Shown here piece by piece: positions 55,140 through 64,000 of a stretch of DNA of 64,000 nt. A program made the translations under genes and the position numbers. The DNA is from Promethearchaeota archaeon (lineage in GTDB: Archaea; Asgardarchaeota; Lokiarchaeia; Helarchaeales; RDOG01). The notes under the pieces are model-generated. The model was not told the origin of the DNA, ran no database searches, and saw nothing but the letters and a program-made list of their open reading frames with translations. Position 1 is the stretch's first letter, and each line of letters opens with the position of its first letter. The stretch is taken from NCBI GenBank assembly GCA_011365055.1, contig RDOG01000018.1, forward strand, positions 1 to 64,000, in the 5' to 3' direction.

Positions 55140-56195
55140 ATGGTTAAAATAATTGGTTGGGATATTGGAGGCGTTAATTCTAAAGCAGCTTTAATAAACT
55201 ATGAAAAAGGTAAATTTAAGGAAATAAATTTATGTTCTAAATATTTTCCGATTTTTAAACATCGAAGGAATGAATTTTTTGACGAGTTACGTGAGATTAA
55301 CACAGAAATTGCAAAGGATGAAAAGATAAAAATAATGGCAGTAACTATTACTGCAGAACTCTCAGATGCGTTTTTTAATAAAAAGGAAGGGTTGAATTTC
55401 ATAATAAAATGTTTTAATGAATGTTTTCCTGAAACAGATATCTTTTTCTTAAATAATAAAGGAAATTTTTTATCATATAATGAAATCTCTGATAAAATTT
55501 TAACTTTAGCTGCAACGAATTGGATTGCTACGGCTTATTTAGTTAGTAAAAACATAAATAACTGTTTAATAATTGATATTGGAAGTACAACAACAGATAT
55601 TATTCCGATTCTAAATGGAAAGTTAAGTACTGCCAGTTTGACCGATTTAGATCGGCTGATTTCAGGTGAGCTAGTATATACAGGTCTATTAAGAGCTACA
55701 ATTCCATCAATAATCCACAATCTTGAAATAAAAGGAAAAAAAAGTAGAATTTCATTTGAAAAATTTGCACTAATGGCAGATATTCATTTAGTGTTAAATC
55801 ATATTTCAGAACAAGAATACACTTGCGAAACTGCAGACGACCGACCAAAGAATTATCTCAATAGTCTTGCACGTATATCTAGAGTAGTATGTGCAGATAA
55901 TGAGATGTTAAAAGAAGAAGAGATATTAAATCTAGCAAAACAGCTTTATGAAGCACAAGTTAAAATAATTAAAGATGCTATAGAACAAGTTATTGAAAAA
56001 TATCAAGCTTTTCAAGATAGAAATTTTCCAATAGTCGTTTTAGGATTGGGAGGAAAGATATTAGGTGAAATTGCAGCAAAAAGACTGGGTTTTATTAATA
56101 TAAATTATTTATCTAATATTTTAGGTGATGAAGGCTCAAAAGTGGCCCCATCTGTAGCGGTAGCTTTTATGTTGGGAGATAAAATGAGGTTATGA
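55140..56195 (+). CDS. Methanofuran biosynthesis MfnF-like protein (hydantoinase/actin-like fold)
   Basis: 351 residues. Begins IIGWDIGGVNSKAALI and has a second phosphate loop LIIDIGSTTTDIIPI (about 145), the sugar-kinase/Hsp70-like nucleotide sites. Known as the tetrahydromethanopterin-linked C1 transfer pathway protein; the homolog MfnF joins the aminomethylfuran phosphate unit to glutamyl-tyramine. Its stop codon overlaps the start of the next gene (ATGA), so they are translationally coupled. Confidence 0.88.
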   Translation: MVKIIGWDIGGVNSKAALINYEKGKFKEINLCSKYFPIFKHRRNEFFDELREINTEIAKDEKIKIMAVTITAELSDAFFNKKEGLNFIIKCFNECFPETDIFFLNNKGNFLSYNEISDKILTLAATNWIATAYLVSKNINNCLIIDIGSTTTDIIPILNGKLSTASLTDLDRLISGELVYTGLLRATIPSIIHNLEIKGKKSRISFEKFALMADIHLVLNHISEQEYTCETADDRPKNYLNSLARISRVVCADNEMLKEEEILNLAKQLYEAQVKIIKDAIEQVIEKYQAFQDRNFPIVVLGLGGKILGEIAAKRLGFININYLSNILGDEGSKVAPSVAVAFMLGDKMRL

Positions 56196-56860
56196 AAGTG
56201 GATTATTTATTAAAAATTGGAGGGAGTTTAATAAATCACCCCAAGGCATTTAAAAAACTAATGACTGAATTACCGGGATTATTTAAAAGAAAAAAGTTTG
56301 TGATAATTACGGGAGGAGGAATACTTGCCGATAAAATTCGAGATTTGTACAAAATTTATGATCTTTTAGATGATAATGCACATTGGATGGCTATAAAAAC
56401 TCAAGACATATTGGCATCCCTAATTAATTCCCAACTAGATAATTCTATCTTAGTTGATGATCTATCAAAATTAAAAAATCTGGATACACATCAAATCCCG
56501 ATTTTAGAACCTTATAATATTTTAAAACAAAATGATGAATTACCACATAGTTGGGATGTTACAGGAGATGCAATAGCTATTTTTTTAGGAATTAAAATGA
56601 AATTAACTAATGTCATTTTAGTTAAAGATGTTGATGGTATTTATGAAGATTTTAATGATCCAAATAATCCGAAAAAATTAAAAAAGACCATAAATATCGC
56701 TCAAATTAAATTATTAAAGAGTAATTGTCTGGATTCTTATTCGCTAAATTTATTAAAAAATTCTCAAATTAAATTATACTTAGTAAACGGATTTTATTCG
56801 GAACGAATTTTTGATATATTTATGGGAAAAGATACGATTTGCACCAGAGTCTTTGTCTAA
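56192..56860 (+). CDS. Amino-acid-kinase-fold MfnE-like kinase
   Basis: 222 residues. LKIGGSLINHPKAF, VIITGGGILADKIRDL, WDVTGDAIAIFLGIKM and LVKDVDGIYEDF define the amino acid kinase fold. In methanogens MfnE adds a second phosphate to 5-(aminomethyl)-3-furanmethanol phosphate. The overlap with the MfnF-like gene supports this role over carbamate or aspartate kinase. Overlap is 4 nt. Confidence 0.85.
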   Translation: MKVDYLLKIGGSLINHPKAFKKLMTELPGLFKRKKFVIITGGGILADKIRDLYKIYDLLDDNAHWMAIKTQDILASLINSQLDNSILVDDLSKLKNLDTHQIPILEPYNILKQNDELPHSWDVTGDAIAIFLGIKMKLTNVILVKDVDGIYEDFNDPNNPKKLKKTINIAQIKLLKSNCLDSYSLNLLKNSQIKLYLVNGFYSERIFDIFMGKDTICTRVFV

Positions 56861-56950
56861 TTGATTTAGAAATTTTGAAAACAAAAGAATTAAAATAGAA
56901 TGCTATCAAATTATTAAATATAATTTTCCTAACTTAAGTGAGGGTTAGAA

Positions 56951-57541
56951 TTGGATAATTTAGCAGATTTATTAAGAAAGCTTCAAGAAATTGTTTATGT
57001 CGTTGAAAAGGATTTTTCAGGAGTTCGTTTAAGATCAACTGCGGTTTTAATGAAAGAGGAATTGAAAGATCAGATTAATATGGTCATAAAAAGAATACAA
57101 GATGATGTAGAAATTGTTGAAAAAGGAATTAATCCATTGCGTACTTGGTTTCAATTGAGAAAAGAAGGATTAAATGCAATAACAAATTTGGGTCAAACAA
57201 TACAGAAATTGATCGAGGATAATTCAGGAATGGAGGAAGTTAGTGAGACTCTAAGAATGTTTGCTTTCTCTCAACAAGAAGATTTTGCGCATTCCATTTT
57301 AAAGTTGGAGAAATTATGGGCTGAAGATATTGCAGATATACTTTCAGCTATGAAGCGGGTTACTAGCATTATGCAAGTAACTATGGAAAAAATTGACAGG
57401 TACAAACAAGAAATAGCATTTGATGATGAGAATTTAGAAAATCATTTAGAAGGCTTGCTTGAAGCATTACATGAAGGAAATTTTGATAAATTTAACAAAA
57501 TTTATGAAGAATTAAATAATACTCTTATAAGAGGAGAATAA
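56951..57541 (+). CDS. Helical hypothetical protein, 196 aa
   Basis: TTG start with GAGGG upstream. Almost entirely helical and charged, no cysteine cluster, no membrane segment; LRKLQEIVYVVEKDF and LENHLEGLLEALHEGNFDKF suggest coiled coils. No family recognised. Same strand as the methanofuran genes but 90 nt downstream, so co-transcription is possible. Confidence 0.65.
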   Translation: MDNLADLLRKLQEIVYVVEKDFSGVRLRSTAVLMKEELKDQINMVIKRIQDDVEIVEKGINPLRTWFQLRKEGLNAITNLGQTIQKLIEDNSGMEEVSETLRMFAFSQQEDFAHSILKLEKLWAEDIADILSAMKRVTSIMQVTMEKIDRYKQEIAFDDENLENHLEGLLEALHEGNFDKFNKIYEELNNTLIRGE

Positions 57542-57575
57542 TTAATAAAGAATTTTCATTTTAAATAAATATTTT

Positions 57576-57884
57576 TTATGATATGGATAAATAAATTTCT
57601 CGAATTGTCCCAGGTATAAATTTCAAGTTTAAATTTAATTTTTCCATATCCATGGCTTTAATTTGTTCTATCACTTTCTTTTTATCTTTTACATTTGGAA
57701 AATCAAGAGAAGTTTGAAAGAGAACTACTGAACTACCAAGATTACCTAAAAAATTTAATAACACACGTAATCCATCAAATTCGCAACGAACGAATTCAAA
57801 AAAGATGTATTCCGTCGCTCTTTTTTCTAATAATGCAATGAAATCTTCGATTTCATCAATAGTGATTACAATCAATTTTACCAA
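57576..57884 (-). CDS. Hypothetical protein, 102 aa
   Basis: TTG start. Small alpha/beta-looking protein (LIVITIDEIEDFIALLEKRA, then YIFFEFVRCEFDGLRVLLNFLG, read in parts) without a known motif. On the opposite strand to both neighbours, lying in the 410-nt gap. The absence of a competing plus-strand frame and natural protein composition favour a real gene. Confidence 0.5.
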   Translation of the reverse strand: MVKLIVITIDEIEDFIALLEKRATEYIFFEFVRCEFDGLRVLLNFLGNLGSSVVLFQTSLDFPNVKDKKKVIEQIKAMDMEKLNLNLKFIPGTIREIYLSIS

Positions 57885-57951
57885 ATAAATAAATAAAAAA
57901 TACTCCTATTTAAATTATTAAAATCTATTAAAATCAAAGGATGTCATTTTA

Positions 57952-58317
57952 ATGAAAAAACGTATGATAATAGAGATGGGAATGGGTGTTGATCAACATG
58001 GACATAATAATGATCCTTCTAATGCAGCTATTAAAGCAATAAAAGATGCAATATCTAATAATTGTTTACCAGCTTTAAGAGAAATATTAAACATCACTAA
58101 TCCTAATCGAATGATAGTTGATATATTAATTGGTTGTCCATTTCCTGATAAAATTAACGAGAAAAAAGTTCTGCGAGCAGTACCGTTTGGAATTAAAAAT
58201 CTGAAAGCTGTAGAGGGCGGATTATTGGTAGAAGGGATTAAAATTCCAGAATTAGGTGATGATTCTCCTAATATGATCGTTGCTAATGCGGCAATAACCG
58301 TGAGCTTTGATCTATAA
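57952..58317 (+). CDS. Lin0512-family conserved protein
   Basis: 121 residues. Begins RMIIEMGMGVDQHGHNNDPSNAA and contains LIGCPFPDKI and VANAAITVSFDL. Known as a small family of unknown function present in bacteria and methanogens; I am confident of the family, not of a role. The His/Asp-rich DQHGHNND segment looks like a metal or substrate site. Close to the methanofuran genes. Confidence 0.8.
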   Translation: MKKRMIIEMGMGVDQHGHNNDPSNAAIKAIKDAISNNCLPALREILNITNPNRMIVDILIGCPFPDKINEKKVLRAVPFGIKNLKAVEGGLLVEGIKIPELGDDSPNMIVANAAITVSFDL

Positions 58318-58344
58318 GCATTCAAGTTTTTTATATTGTAGGCG

Positions 58345-58911
58345 ATGTATTTGGTAACTTTCGATGAGAAGAAAGCATTAAAGGATATAGAAAAATTAAT
58401 CAATGAGACAATACCTGAAGTTTCATTTGTAAATACCTTCAAATTTGGTCGCCTATTAAAAAATGGAAAAACTTTGATAATGGGACTTCCAAATAAAGGA
58501 TTAAAAAGTCTACCTGATACTATTGGAACCCTTTCCTCTCTCCAAGATCTAGTATTATTTAGTAATGAACTAGTAACTTTGCCTAATTCAATTGGAAATT
58601 TAAAAAAATTAAAATTTTTGAATTTAGTGAATAATAAAATCGAAAACCTTCCAGAAACATTTGGTAATTTAGAATCACTTGAGATATTATTTTTGAATCA
58701 AAATGAATTAAAAACCCTTCCTGAATCATTTGGATCACTAAAATGCCTTAAAAGGTTGAATTTAAGAAATAATAAATTAACTGAGTTACCAAAATCATTT
58801 AATGAGTTATATAATTTGGAGATGTTGTGGATTGATAATAATCCACTTAATGAATCAGCCCATAAAATATTAAGACAATTAAAAAAAGAAAACGTGACTT
58901 TAGATATTTAG
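58345..58911 (+). CDS. Leucine-rich-repeat protein
   Basis: 188 residues. An N-terminal 45 residues is not repetitive; then at least four 23-residue leucine-rich repeats (LSSLQDLVLFSNELVTLP, LKKLKFLNLVNNKIENLP, LESLEILFLNQNELKTLP, LKCLKRLNLRNNKLTELP) and a C-terminal cap. Intracellular, no signal peptide. Such repeats mediate protein binding and are common in Asgard genomes. Starts 27 nt after the Lin0512 gene, so probably the same transcript. Confidence 0.88.
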   Translation: MYLVTFDEKKALKDIEKLINETIPEVSFVNTFKFGRLLKNGKTLIMGLPNKGLKSLPDTIGTLSSLQDLVLFSNELVTLPNSIGNLKKLKFLNLVNNKIENLPETFGNLESLEILFLNQNELKTLPESFGSLKCLKRLNLRNNKLTELPKSFNELYNLEMLWIDNNPLNESAHKILRQLKKENVTLDI

Positions 58912-58938
58912 AAGATTACTAATAATTAATTAAAAAAA

Positions 58939-60810
58939 TTATAAGAATATGAATTGATTAGCATGTTTTCTTGCCTTTTTTGAGTTTAAATAATGAACTA
59001 TTCTTAATTTTTTAATACTCATGGGATTGAAACTACTTAGTGGTAAAAATATGATATATTTTCCTTCCCTATTCGCTAATGATTTTAAATACGGATCAGG
59101 ATTACGATTTGCTACATATACTATGTACTTTTGTTTTTCTGTAGCGTTATATATTGCAGATAAAAGTAAGGATTCAGATTTTGTCAGATATTTTTTTTCA
59201 ACCCAATCATATGAAGTTAAGTAAGGTATGTAATCCAAAGGTGGGAAAAACGATACTAAACCGCCAAATGTTCCTCTAGATATTCCTGGACCAATGATTT
59301 TAAGTCCTGGAGCAGTAGCATATAACAGTAAGTCAGATTCTTCTTCATGTTCATGAATCCATGTTAATTGATAATCAAATATATTATTAAGCGTATCATC
59401 TTCTTCAAAAATAACGATAACAGGACCTATTTCCCCACGGAGGGGCAATTCTTCCCGAACATATATTTTTTTATTTAAATGCCAATTCCTAATAGTATCT
59501 TTAATACTGATACCGTCTAATATGCTGGTTTTAAATTCTTCAATTTTTATATTTTCTTCGAGTAACATTTTCAAAGCTTTTTTCCGGATGAAATCCATAT
59601 AATTTTCGAATTTTATATCTTCAGGGGGATATGAGAAAATACCTTCAGATTCTCGTTCCCAAATTTTCTTCCATAAACCTTCTTCCTCTTCTTTCGGTCT
59701 TCTTTTAATGGGTATTTTTCTCTTATCAACTTCACCAACGGGTAATCTTCTTCGTAGTGGAATTATTCTATTATCTAATTGTCCTCTTCTTTGTTTAATT
59801 TCAATTTCACGATATTTATCATCTTTCTTGTAAAAGGGATAGGAAATAGCAATATCATACACTTCACCTGCGTAATCATCATCGTGGATATTTTTCGCAG
59901 ACATTACTAAATGAAATAAACTTGGAATTAAAGAATTTTCAACAAGTGCATAATTTCGAGCAAATTGCATGATAATTTTCATGTCATGTAAACTTAAATT
60001 TTCTCCAAACTCTTTATAATAATTTTCTTTAGCATTTAAATAAATGGTTTTGAACCCATCTAATTTATCAAAGCTTTGACCTTCGCTTAGGTTATTTCTG
60101 GAGATTTCATACAAATAGGTTATGTAAGGAAGCTCTCTTAATACCTCTCTAAAAGATTTTTTTGAGAGATTGAAAACTTCAATATGTTCTCGCTCAATGG
60201 TCTGTTCAACAGGTTTTATATTTCTGCTTAGAAATCCTCTAACACGTTCCCAATGAGCCAAACCCAATACATATAATATTCGCTTATAATTTTTCATTAA
60301 GTCTTTCAATCTATCAGCCATATATCGCTCGCGATCATAATCCTTAGTACCAGGATTACTTTTCCTGACAAAATTTACCATTGTTAAGTAATACTTTTCC
60401 AAACCTATTTTTGAAATCATATATTCATTTAAAAATTTAATATCGTAAGCTTTCTGACGATAGCGAGTAACATCTAAATCAATGAATTCAACGGGAATAT
60501 CGTTTTCGATTCCTATTCTAATGGCTTCAATAATCGAATCCCCTGGATCGATGGGAACATATGACATTTTTCTTGCGCTAGCTTGTTCATACCCAATTAC
60601 TGATATGTAAGGAAGCCGATTTATTCCTTCAATTACTTTATCTTTTAACGCTTCAGGAAGCTCAACTACAATGACATCAGGTTTTAATTCAAAAAAGGCT
60701 CTTCGGACTTCAATAGCAAATTGAACCCTGCTATGAAATGAGGGAATAGCATGAATGTTTTTAAATTGTAGAATGGATTCGTTTTTCTCTTCATTCATAT
60801 CTATATTCAT
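58939..60810 (-). CDS. TraB/DUF5682-like protein paired with MoxR
   Basis: 623 residues. The N-terminal part (about 20-220) has FHSRVQFAIEVRRAFFELKPDVIVVELPE and later YKRILYVLGLAHWERVRGFL, the start and GXXH end of the TraB/ChaN-like fold (about 200 residues). A proline/arginine-rich middle (about 345-385) carries two similar R-I-I/P-L-K-R-R repeats. The C-terminal 200 residues contain VIVIFEEDD and GLKIIGPGISRGTFGGLVSF of unknown fold. DUF5682 proteins accompany MoxR-VWA systems. Its start overlaps the MoxR gene by 20 nt. Confidence 0.65.
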   Translation of the reverse strand: MNIDMNEEKNESILQFKNIHAIPSFHSRVQFAIEVRRAFFELKPDVIVVELPEALKDKVIEGINRLPYISVIGYEQASARKMSYVPIDPGDSIIEAIRIGIENDIPVEFIDLDVTRYRQKAYDIKFLNEYMISKIGLEKYYLTMVNFVRKSNPGTKDYDRERYMADRLKDLMKNYKRILYVLGLAHWERVRGFLSRNIKPVEQTIEREHIEVFNLSKKSFREVLRELPYITYLYEISRNNLSEGQSFDKLDGFKTIYLNAKENYYKEFGENLSLHDMKIIMQFARNYALVENSLIPSLFHLVMSAKNIHDDDYAGEVYDIAISYPFYKKDDKYREIEIKQRRGQLDNRIIPLRRRLPVGEVDKRKIPIKRRPKEEEEGLWKKIWERESEGIFSYPPEDIKFENYMDFIRKKALKMLLEENIKIEEFKTSILDGISIKDTIRNWHLNKKIYVREELPLRGEIGPVIVIFEEDDTLNNIFDYQLTWIHEHEEESDLLLYATAPGLKIIGPGISRGTFGGLVSFFPPLDYIPYLTSYDWVEKKYLTKSESLLLSAIYNATEKQKYIVYVANRNPDPYLKSLANREGKYIIFLPLSSFNPMSIKKLRIVHYLNSKKARKHANQFIFL

Positions 60811-61624
60811 TCCAAAACTCTAAACAATTATCTCCTAAAACTTGAGTAAATGCTTGTTTTTTCAATTCATAAGATAATTTTTTATTTTGTACTTCTAATT
60901 TGAGCATGTATCTTGCAATGTTTATTCCATCACGAACGGTATACGGTTGATCTGAAGCATGAGCATTTTGAAGAAAATCAACTATAAGATTTAAAATGTC
61001 CTTAGACGAAAATGGAAGATTAAATTTTAAAATATTAAATTCTTCTTTACTTGTCGGCCATGTAATAGTAATTTGAGGCTGCAATCTACTATGAATATAT
61101 TCAGGAATTTCATATACTGAAGCATCAGAGTTCATTGTCGTAACAAATCGAAATTCTGGATGTGCTTTTACTTTAATGCCAGCAATAATGGATTCTACAT
61201 ACCTTCTATTATCCAATAATGGTGCTATAGAAGCCCAAGATTTTTCTGGCATTCGATTTCCCTCATCAAGTACACACACGCCACCTTCTATCATGGCAGT
61301 AACAAGAGAGGAAGCATGATATTTTATTTGATTTGCTTCCCCAATAACAGGTGTAATAATCAAATCTTCAGGCCTTGTATCCATGGTTGCTTGAAATATA
61401 TAAACATTCTTGTTTAGCTTTTTCCCAGCACAGTAAGCTAACGTGGTTTTACCTACTCCTGGTTTCCCTAAAATTCTGGGATTTAAAGGAATATCATTCT
61501 CGTCTACTTTTAACCAGGAAGCTATTAATTGATTTAAAGCATCTTGTTGTCCAATCCATTCGACTTCAATTTCATCGGGATTAGCTAAAAATAATTCAAC
61601 TTCGTCAATCGTGCAACATTTCAT
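60791..61624 (-). CDS. MoxR-type AAA+ ATPase
   Basis: 277 residues. Walker A LGKPGVGKTTLAYCAG (about 52), Walker B GGVCVLDEGNRMPE (about 112), sensor 1 FVTTMNSDASVYEIP. Missing a long C-terminal lid. MoxR ATPases act as chaperone-like remodelers, typically with a VWA protein; the window's VWA protein is 28 kb away, so a partner in trans is possible. Translationally coupled with the downstream TraB/DUF5682-like gene. Confidence 0.88.
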   Translation of the reverse strand: MKCCTIDEVELFLANPDEIEVEWIGQQDALNQLIASWLKVDENDIPLNPRILGKPGVGKTTLAYCAGKKLNKNVYIFQATMDTRPEDLIITPVIGEANQIKYHASSLVTAMIEGGVCVLDEGNRMPEKSWASIAPLLDNRRYVESIIAGIKVKAHPEFRFVTTMNSDASVYEIPEYIHSRLQPQITITWPTSKEEFNILKFNLPFSSKDILNLIVDFLQNAHASDQPYTVRDGINIARYMLKLEVQNKKLSYELKKQAFTQVLGDNCLEFWNEYRYE

Positions 61625-61706
61625 TTTTATTCCTCAATAAGATAATTATTTCTTGATATAAAAATTTACAAATAAATAAATGAGTTCATATCAGGAGTTG
61701 AATTGA

Positions 61707-62435
61707 GTGGATTTCCAAGATTTAGTTAAATTCAGAAGGAGTTCAAGATGGGTTTTTTCAACAAAAAAACAAATACCGGATGATGAATTAAAAAAAATAC
61801 TTGAAGCTGCAAGATATGCACCAACTCCTCATAATAGACAACCTTTTGAAATTATAGTTGTAAAAGACAGGAATGTTATAAAACAAATTTCTGAAATTAG
61901 GTTTAAATTAGGAATGGAAGAAATTAAGCAGCATGCTTTTTGGACGAAATCAGTTGAGGAACTCGAATCTATAGGAATTGGTGTCCAGCCAGAAGTTTTA
62001 CCCAAATTTGTTTTAGATTTAAAAGATCATCCAGAATTAATTAATGATGATGATTTTTGGGATAGAACCATGTCCATGTATGCACTCTTAATGCAAGCCT
62101 CATCTGTTTTAATGTTTATTCTTTATGATCCAACAATTCCCGGTATTGGACCCCTGAAGAATGTCTGGGGCATGTTAAGCGTGGGAGCTGTAATGCAAAA
62201 TATTTGGTTGGCTGCAAATAACCTAGGAATTTCTGTTCACGTTGCAAGCGGTCAGACCATGACTATAGATGCAAAGCGGAAGATATTTGATATTTTAGAG
62301 ATTCCTAAAAAATATAAACTTATGATTTTATTTCGATTGGGGTATGAAACTAAATTTGGAAGATATGGAACACCCTATCGACGTAAAATAGAAAATTTCG
62401 TGCACCTTGATAAATTTTCAAATAAATTTAAATAA
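61707..62435 (+). CDS. Nitroreductase-family protein
   Basis: 242 residues. RRSSRWVFSTKKQIPDDELKKILEAARYAPTPHNRQPFEIIVV (read in parts) at the N-terminus and GAVMQNIWLAANNLGISVHVASGQ later are nitroreductase signatures; FMN-binding flavoprotein using NAD(P)H. Length is slightly above the usual 190-220, with an insert around residue 80-115. GTG start with GGAG 9 nt upstream. Substrate unknown. Converges with the paralog gene 4 nt away. Confidence 0.87.
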   Translation: MDFQDLVKFRRSSRWVFSTKKQIPDDELKKILEAARYAPTPHNRQPFEIIVVKDRNVIKQISEIRFKLGMEEIKQHAFWTKSVEELESIGIGVQPEVLPKFVLDLKDHPELINDDDFWDRTMSMYALLMQASSVLMFILYDPTIPGIGPLKNVWGMLSVGAVMQNIWLAANNLGISVHVASGQTMTIDAKRKIFDILEIPKKYKLMILFRLGYETKFGRYGTPYRRKIENFVHLDKFSNKFK

Positions 62436-62439
62436 TTTT

Positions 62440-63597
62440 TTAATATTCTTTCCCAATACCTAATGAAATTACATGTTCTTTGCCATAGGTTTCCTGTTCT
62501 GGGGTGTCAGGAGTAATATCAGTTAATATTCCGCCAACTAACTCATCATCAGATAATCCCCATTCAGCAGGTTTAATTCTAGCTCCATCAGGATAATGCC
62601 AGGTAAAATTCCCATGATGAAATTTTCTTTTATCCCTTAAATCAGGAGGTGTGCAATTTATTGCCATTTTAGGAGTTAAAACCCCTGCTTCTTTTATCGA
62701 GTTCACAAAATAACTCCAAATCTCGGGAGCTCTTGTTTCATACACTTCCTTATGTTTCGGTTCAAATGCGTTAATAAATAATAGGTTGTTTGTTAATAGA
62801 CCTGTCATTTTATGAACCCATGCATGCCTTCCTGCCATGGCCATCATATTAAGAAGTGGCAAGGTTGGCACGTAACAAAACCAATAATCATCCATGCCAT
62901 ATGTTCGTTTTGCTTCGAGTCCATCCCAGACCATCCCCATTGCACCATAATTTGATGGTTCCGTGCTTAAATTAAGTCCTGCACTTAACCAGACCATACA
63001 AATAGAGTACGCACTTTGGGAGAATTCTGGACTACGTTCATTCCGAATATCTTTTAACAGATCTATTATTCGATGACCCGTTTTTATAAAATCATTTGTT
63101 TTTTTAGGAATTTCTCGAAGCTTCATTCCAAGTTTAAGGTGCCTCCTATTGAAAATATCGTCCTCACCATGGATAAACCAAAAATCTACAGGAATTCCAT
63201 CTTCCATGTGACCATTTATAAGCGCTTCAACGTCTTGAGTAAAATCGTTGATAAGAACAAACGTAATATCCGTGGAATTTCCATAAATAAGTTTAGTAGA
63301 ACCAGATTGCAAGTCAGATCTAACATATACTAAAGGTGGAAAAAACCATGTTGCTAGGCATCTATCAGGATGCTTTATTTCCCCATTTAATACTTTATTA
63401 GCGGTTTTAACTGCTGTCTGAAATTTTTCAAAGGTTGCATCAGCAACACCAGGAATTAGCTCTGCTTCGGGATCAAACTGTTTTTCAATAAATTCCCAAC
63501 CATGGCTCTTAAAAATGTTCCACATATGTTCTCCTAACGGGAACATTCTCTTTGTTGGAAAAGAATCTGGAATCTCACCATATGAATGGATCGTCAT
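62440..63597 (-). CDS. Uncharacterised protein, paralog of the gene at 10368-11537
   Basis: 385 residues, soluble. Matches the first copy in order: SYGEIPDSFPTK start, WFFPPLVYVRSDLQSG, DGIPVDFWFIHGEDDIFNRRHLKLGMKLREIPK (in parts), DIRNERSPE, INCTPPDLRDKR, and a glycine-rich end (ISLGIGKEY). I estimate identity at roughly a quarter to a third by eye. GAGAGGAAC upstream supports the ATG. Function unknown; it is the downstream convergent neighbour of the nitroreductase. The two copies lie 51 kb apart on the same strand. Confidence 0.75.
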   Translation of the reverse strand: MTIHSYGEIPDSFPTKRMFPLGEHMWNIFKSHGWEFIEKQFDPEAELIPGVADATFEKFQTAVKTANKVLNGEIKHPDRCLATWFFPPLVYVRSDLQSGSTKLIYGNSTDITFVLINDFTQDVEALINGHMEDGIPVDFWFIHGEDDIFNRRHLKLGMKLREIPKKTNDFIKTGHRIIDLLKDIRNERSPEFSQSAYSICMVWLSAGLNLSTEPSNYGAMGMVWDGLEAKRTYGMDDYWFCYVPTLPLLNMMAMAGRHAWVHKMTGLLTNNLLFINAFEPKHKEVYETRAPEIWSYFVNSIKEAGVLTPKMAINCTPPDLRDKRKFHHGNFTWHYPDGARIKPAEWGLSDDELVGGILTDITPDTPEQETYGKEHVISLGIGKEY

Positions 63598-63790
63598 GTT
63601 AGTTCCTCTCTCTTATTCTAAGGGTAAATGTCATCATTTAATATTTTTTTTAATTTGTCTAACTTATGATAATTAATAATGATGAAATTATATTTTTGGT
63701 ATAACGGTTTAATTTCAATATATGATATAAAAAAAATTCGGTTAGATGATTTTGTTAATCGAAATAATCTATGAATTTAATAACAAAATC

Positions 63791-64000
63791 TCATCGATGA
63801 TATGGAATGTAGAATTCTTTTATGTTTTTATACCTTGATACAATTTCTTGGCCTTTTTCACTAAGCGGCAAGATTAAAAATTCGTATTTAGATTGATCAT
63901 CAGTAACTTTTATCTTTTTAAAGACTTTAGATTCATATTGCGGTTGTGTAGATTGAACAGTAAAAAAGTTCTTCTTTCTAGCTTCAGTGGTATCTTCGAC
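63791..64000 (-). CDS. C-terminal fragment of an unknown protein cut by the window edge
   Basis: 69 residues in one frame, open to the window end, finishing in a TGA stop: YESKVFKKIKVTDDQSKYEF, then LPLSEKGQEIVSRYKNIKEF and a short basic tail. Polar, no membrane helix, no family recognised. The 5' part of the gene is outside. Confidence 0.5.
   Translation of the reverse strand, partial: VEDTTEARKKNFFTVQSTQPQYESKVFKKIKVTDDQSKYEFLILPLSEKGQEIVSRYKNIKEFYIPYHR

Overview
This is about 64 kb of very AT-rich, gene-dense archaeal chromosome. Archaeal markers are TATA boxes, GGTGA/GAGGTGA ribosome-binding sites, occasional leaderless starts, an archaeal B-family polymerase of the PolB2 type, a RadA/RadB-like paralog, the archaeal (modified) mevalonate pathway and methanofuran biosynthesis genes. 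Bacterial-looking metabolic genes (NADP-type glutamate dehydrogenase, acyl-CoA synthetase and dehydrogenase, Fe-alcohol dehydrogenase, PadR-HAAS pair), a leucine-rich-repeat protein and tetrahydromethanopterin-type C1 cofactor genes together fit an Asgard (Lokiarchaeia-like) archaeon. That placement is inference; no rRNA or tRNA gene was recognised to confirm it.

Layout. 0-9 kb: end of a GPH-type sugar transporter, an Lrp regulator, an unusual KaiC-like/PEP-synthase-like fusion, then nitrogen assimilation (glnA, amt-glnK). 9-17.5 kb: SPL-type radical SAM, first copy of an uncharacterised paralogous family, zinc-ribbon proteins, a PolB2 polymerase with damaged active-site motifs, gdhA, and a RecA-like ATPase with a degenerate Walker A motif coupled to a conserved 83-aa protein. 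The last three non-gdhA genes look like a split DNA-damage/mutagenesis module. 17.7-30 kb: lipid and redox metabolism (acyl-CoA synthetase with a large insertion, B12-radical SAM, acyl-CoA dehydrogenase, Fe-ADH, hydrolase/CPBP-like fusion, chorismate-lyase-like protein, GlcD/HdrD-like pair). 30.2-31 kb: a gene-free stretch holding a long imperfect hairpin, a candidate small RNA. 31-38 kb: a large von Willebrand A protein with beta-barrel-like repeats, small membrane proteins, a PflA-like radical SAM enzyme and a thiolase. 38.7-44 kb: PadR-HAAS-ABC exporter operon with a clear operator, a NifX-like/DUF364 pair, a zinc-finger HTH protein and a decayed small gene. 44-54 kb: minus-strand operon with endonuclease IV, two orphan adenine DNA methyltransferases and four contiguous genes for the archaeal mevalonate branch (phosphomevalonate dehydratase as a single fused chain, UbiD-like decarboxylase, isopentenyl phosphate kinase, UbiX). 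54-59 kb: divergent methanofuran genes (mfnD, mfnF, mfnE-like), hypotheticals, an LRR protein. 59-64 kb: MoxR ATPase coupled to a TraB/DUF5682-like protein, nitroreductase, second copy of the uncharacterised paralog, and a truncated gene at the edge.

Working together: glnA, amt, glnK and gdhA form an ammonium-assimilation set, and glnA and amt share TGTTCA/TGAACA inverted repeats that may be a common operator. The isoprenoid operon can take mevalonate 5-phosphate to isopentenyl diphosphate without phosphomevalonate kinase, supplying archaeal lipids; UbiX makes the prenyl-FMN that the UbiD-like decarboxylase needs. The methanofuran genes beside it point to a C1 (Wood-Ljungdahl type) pathway.
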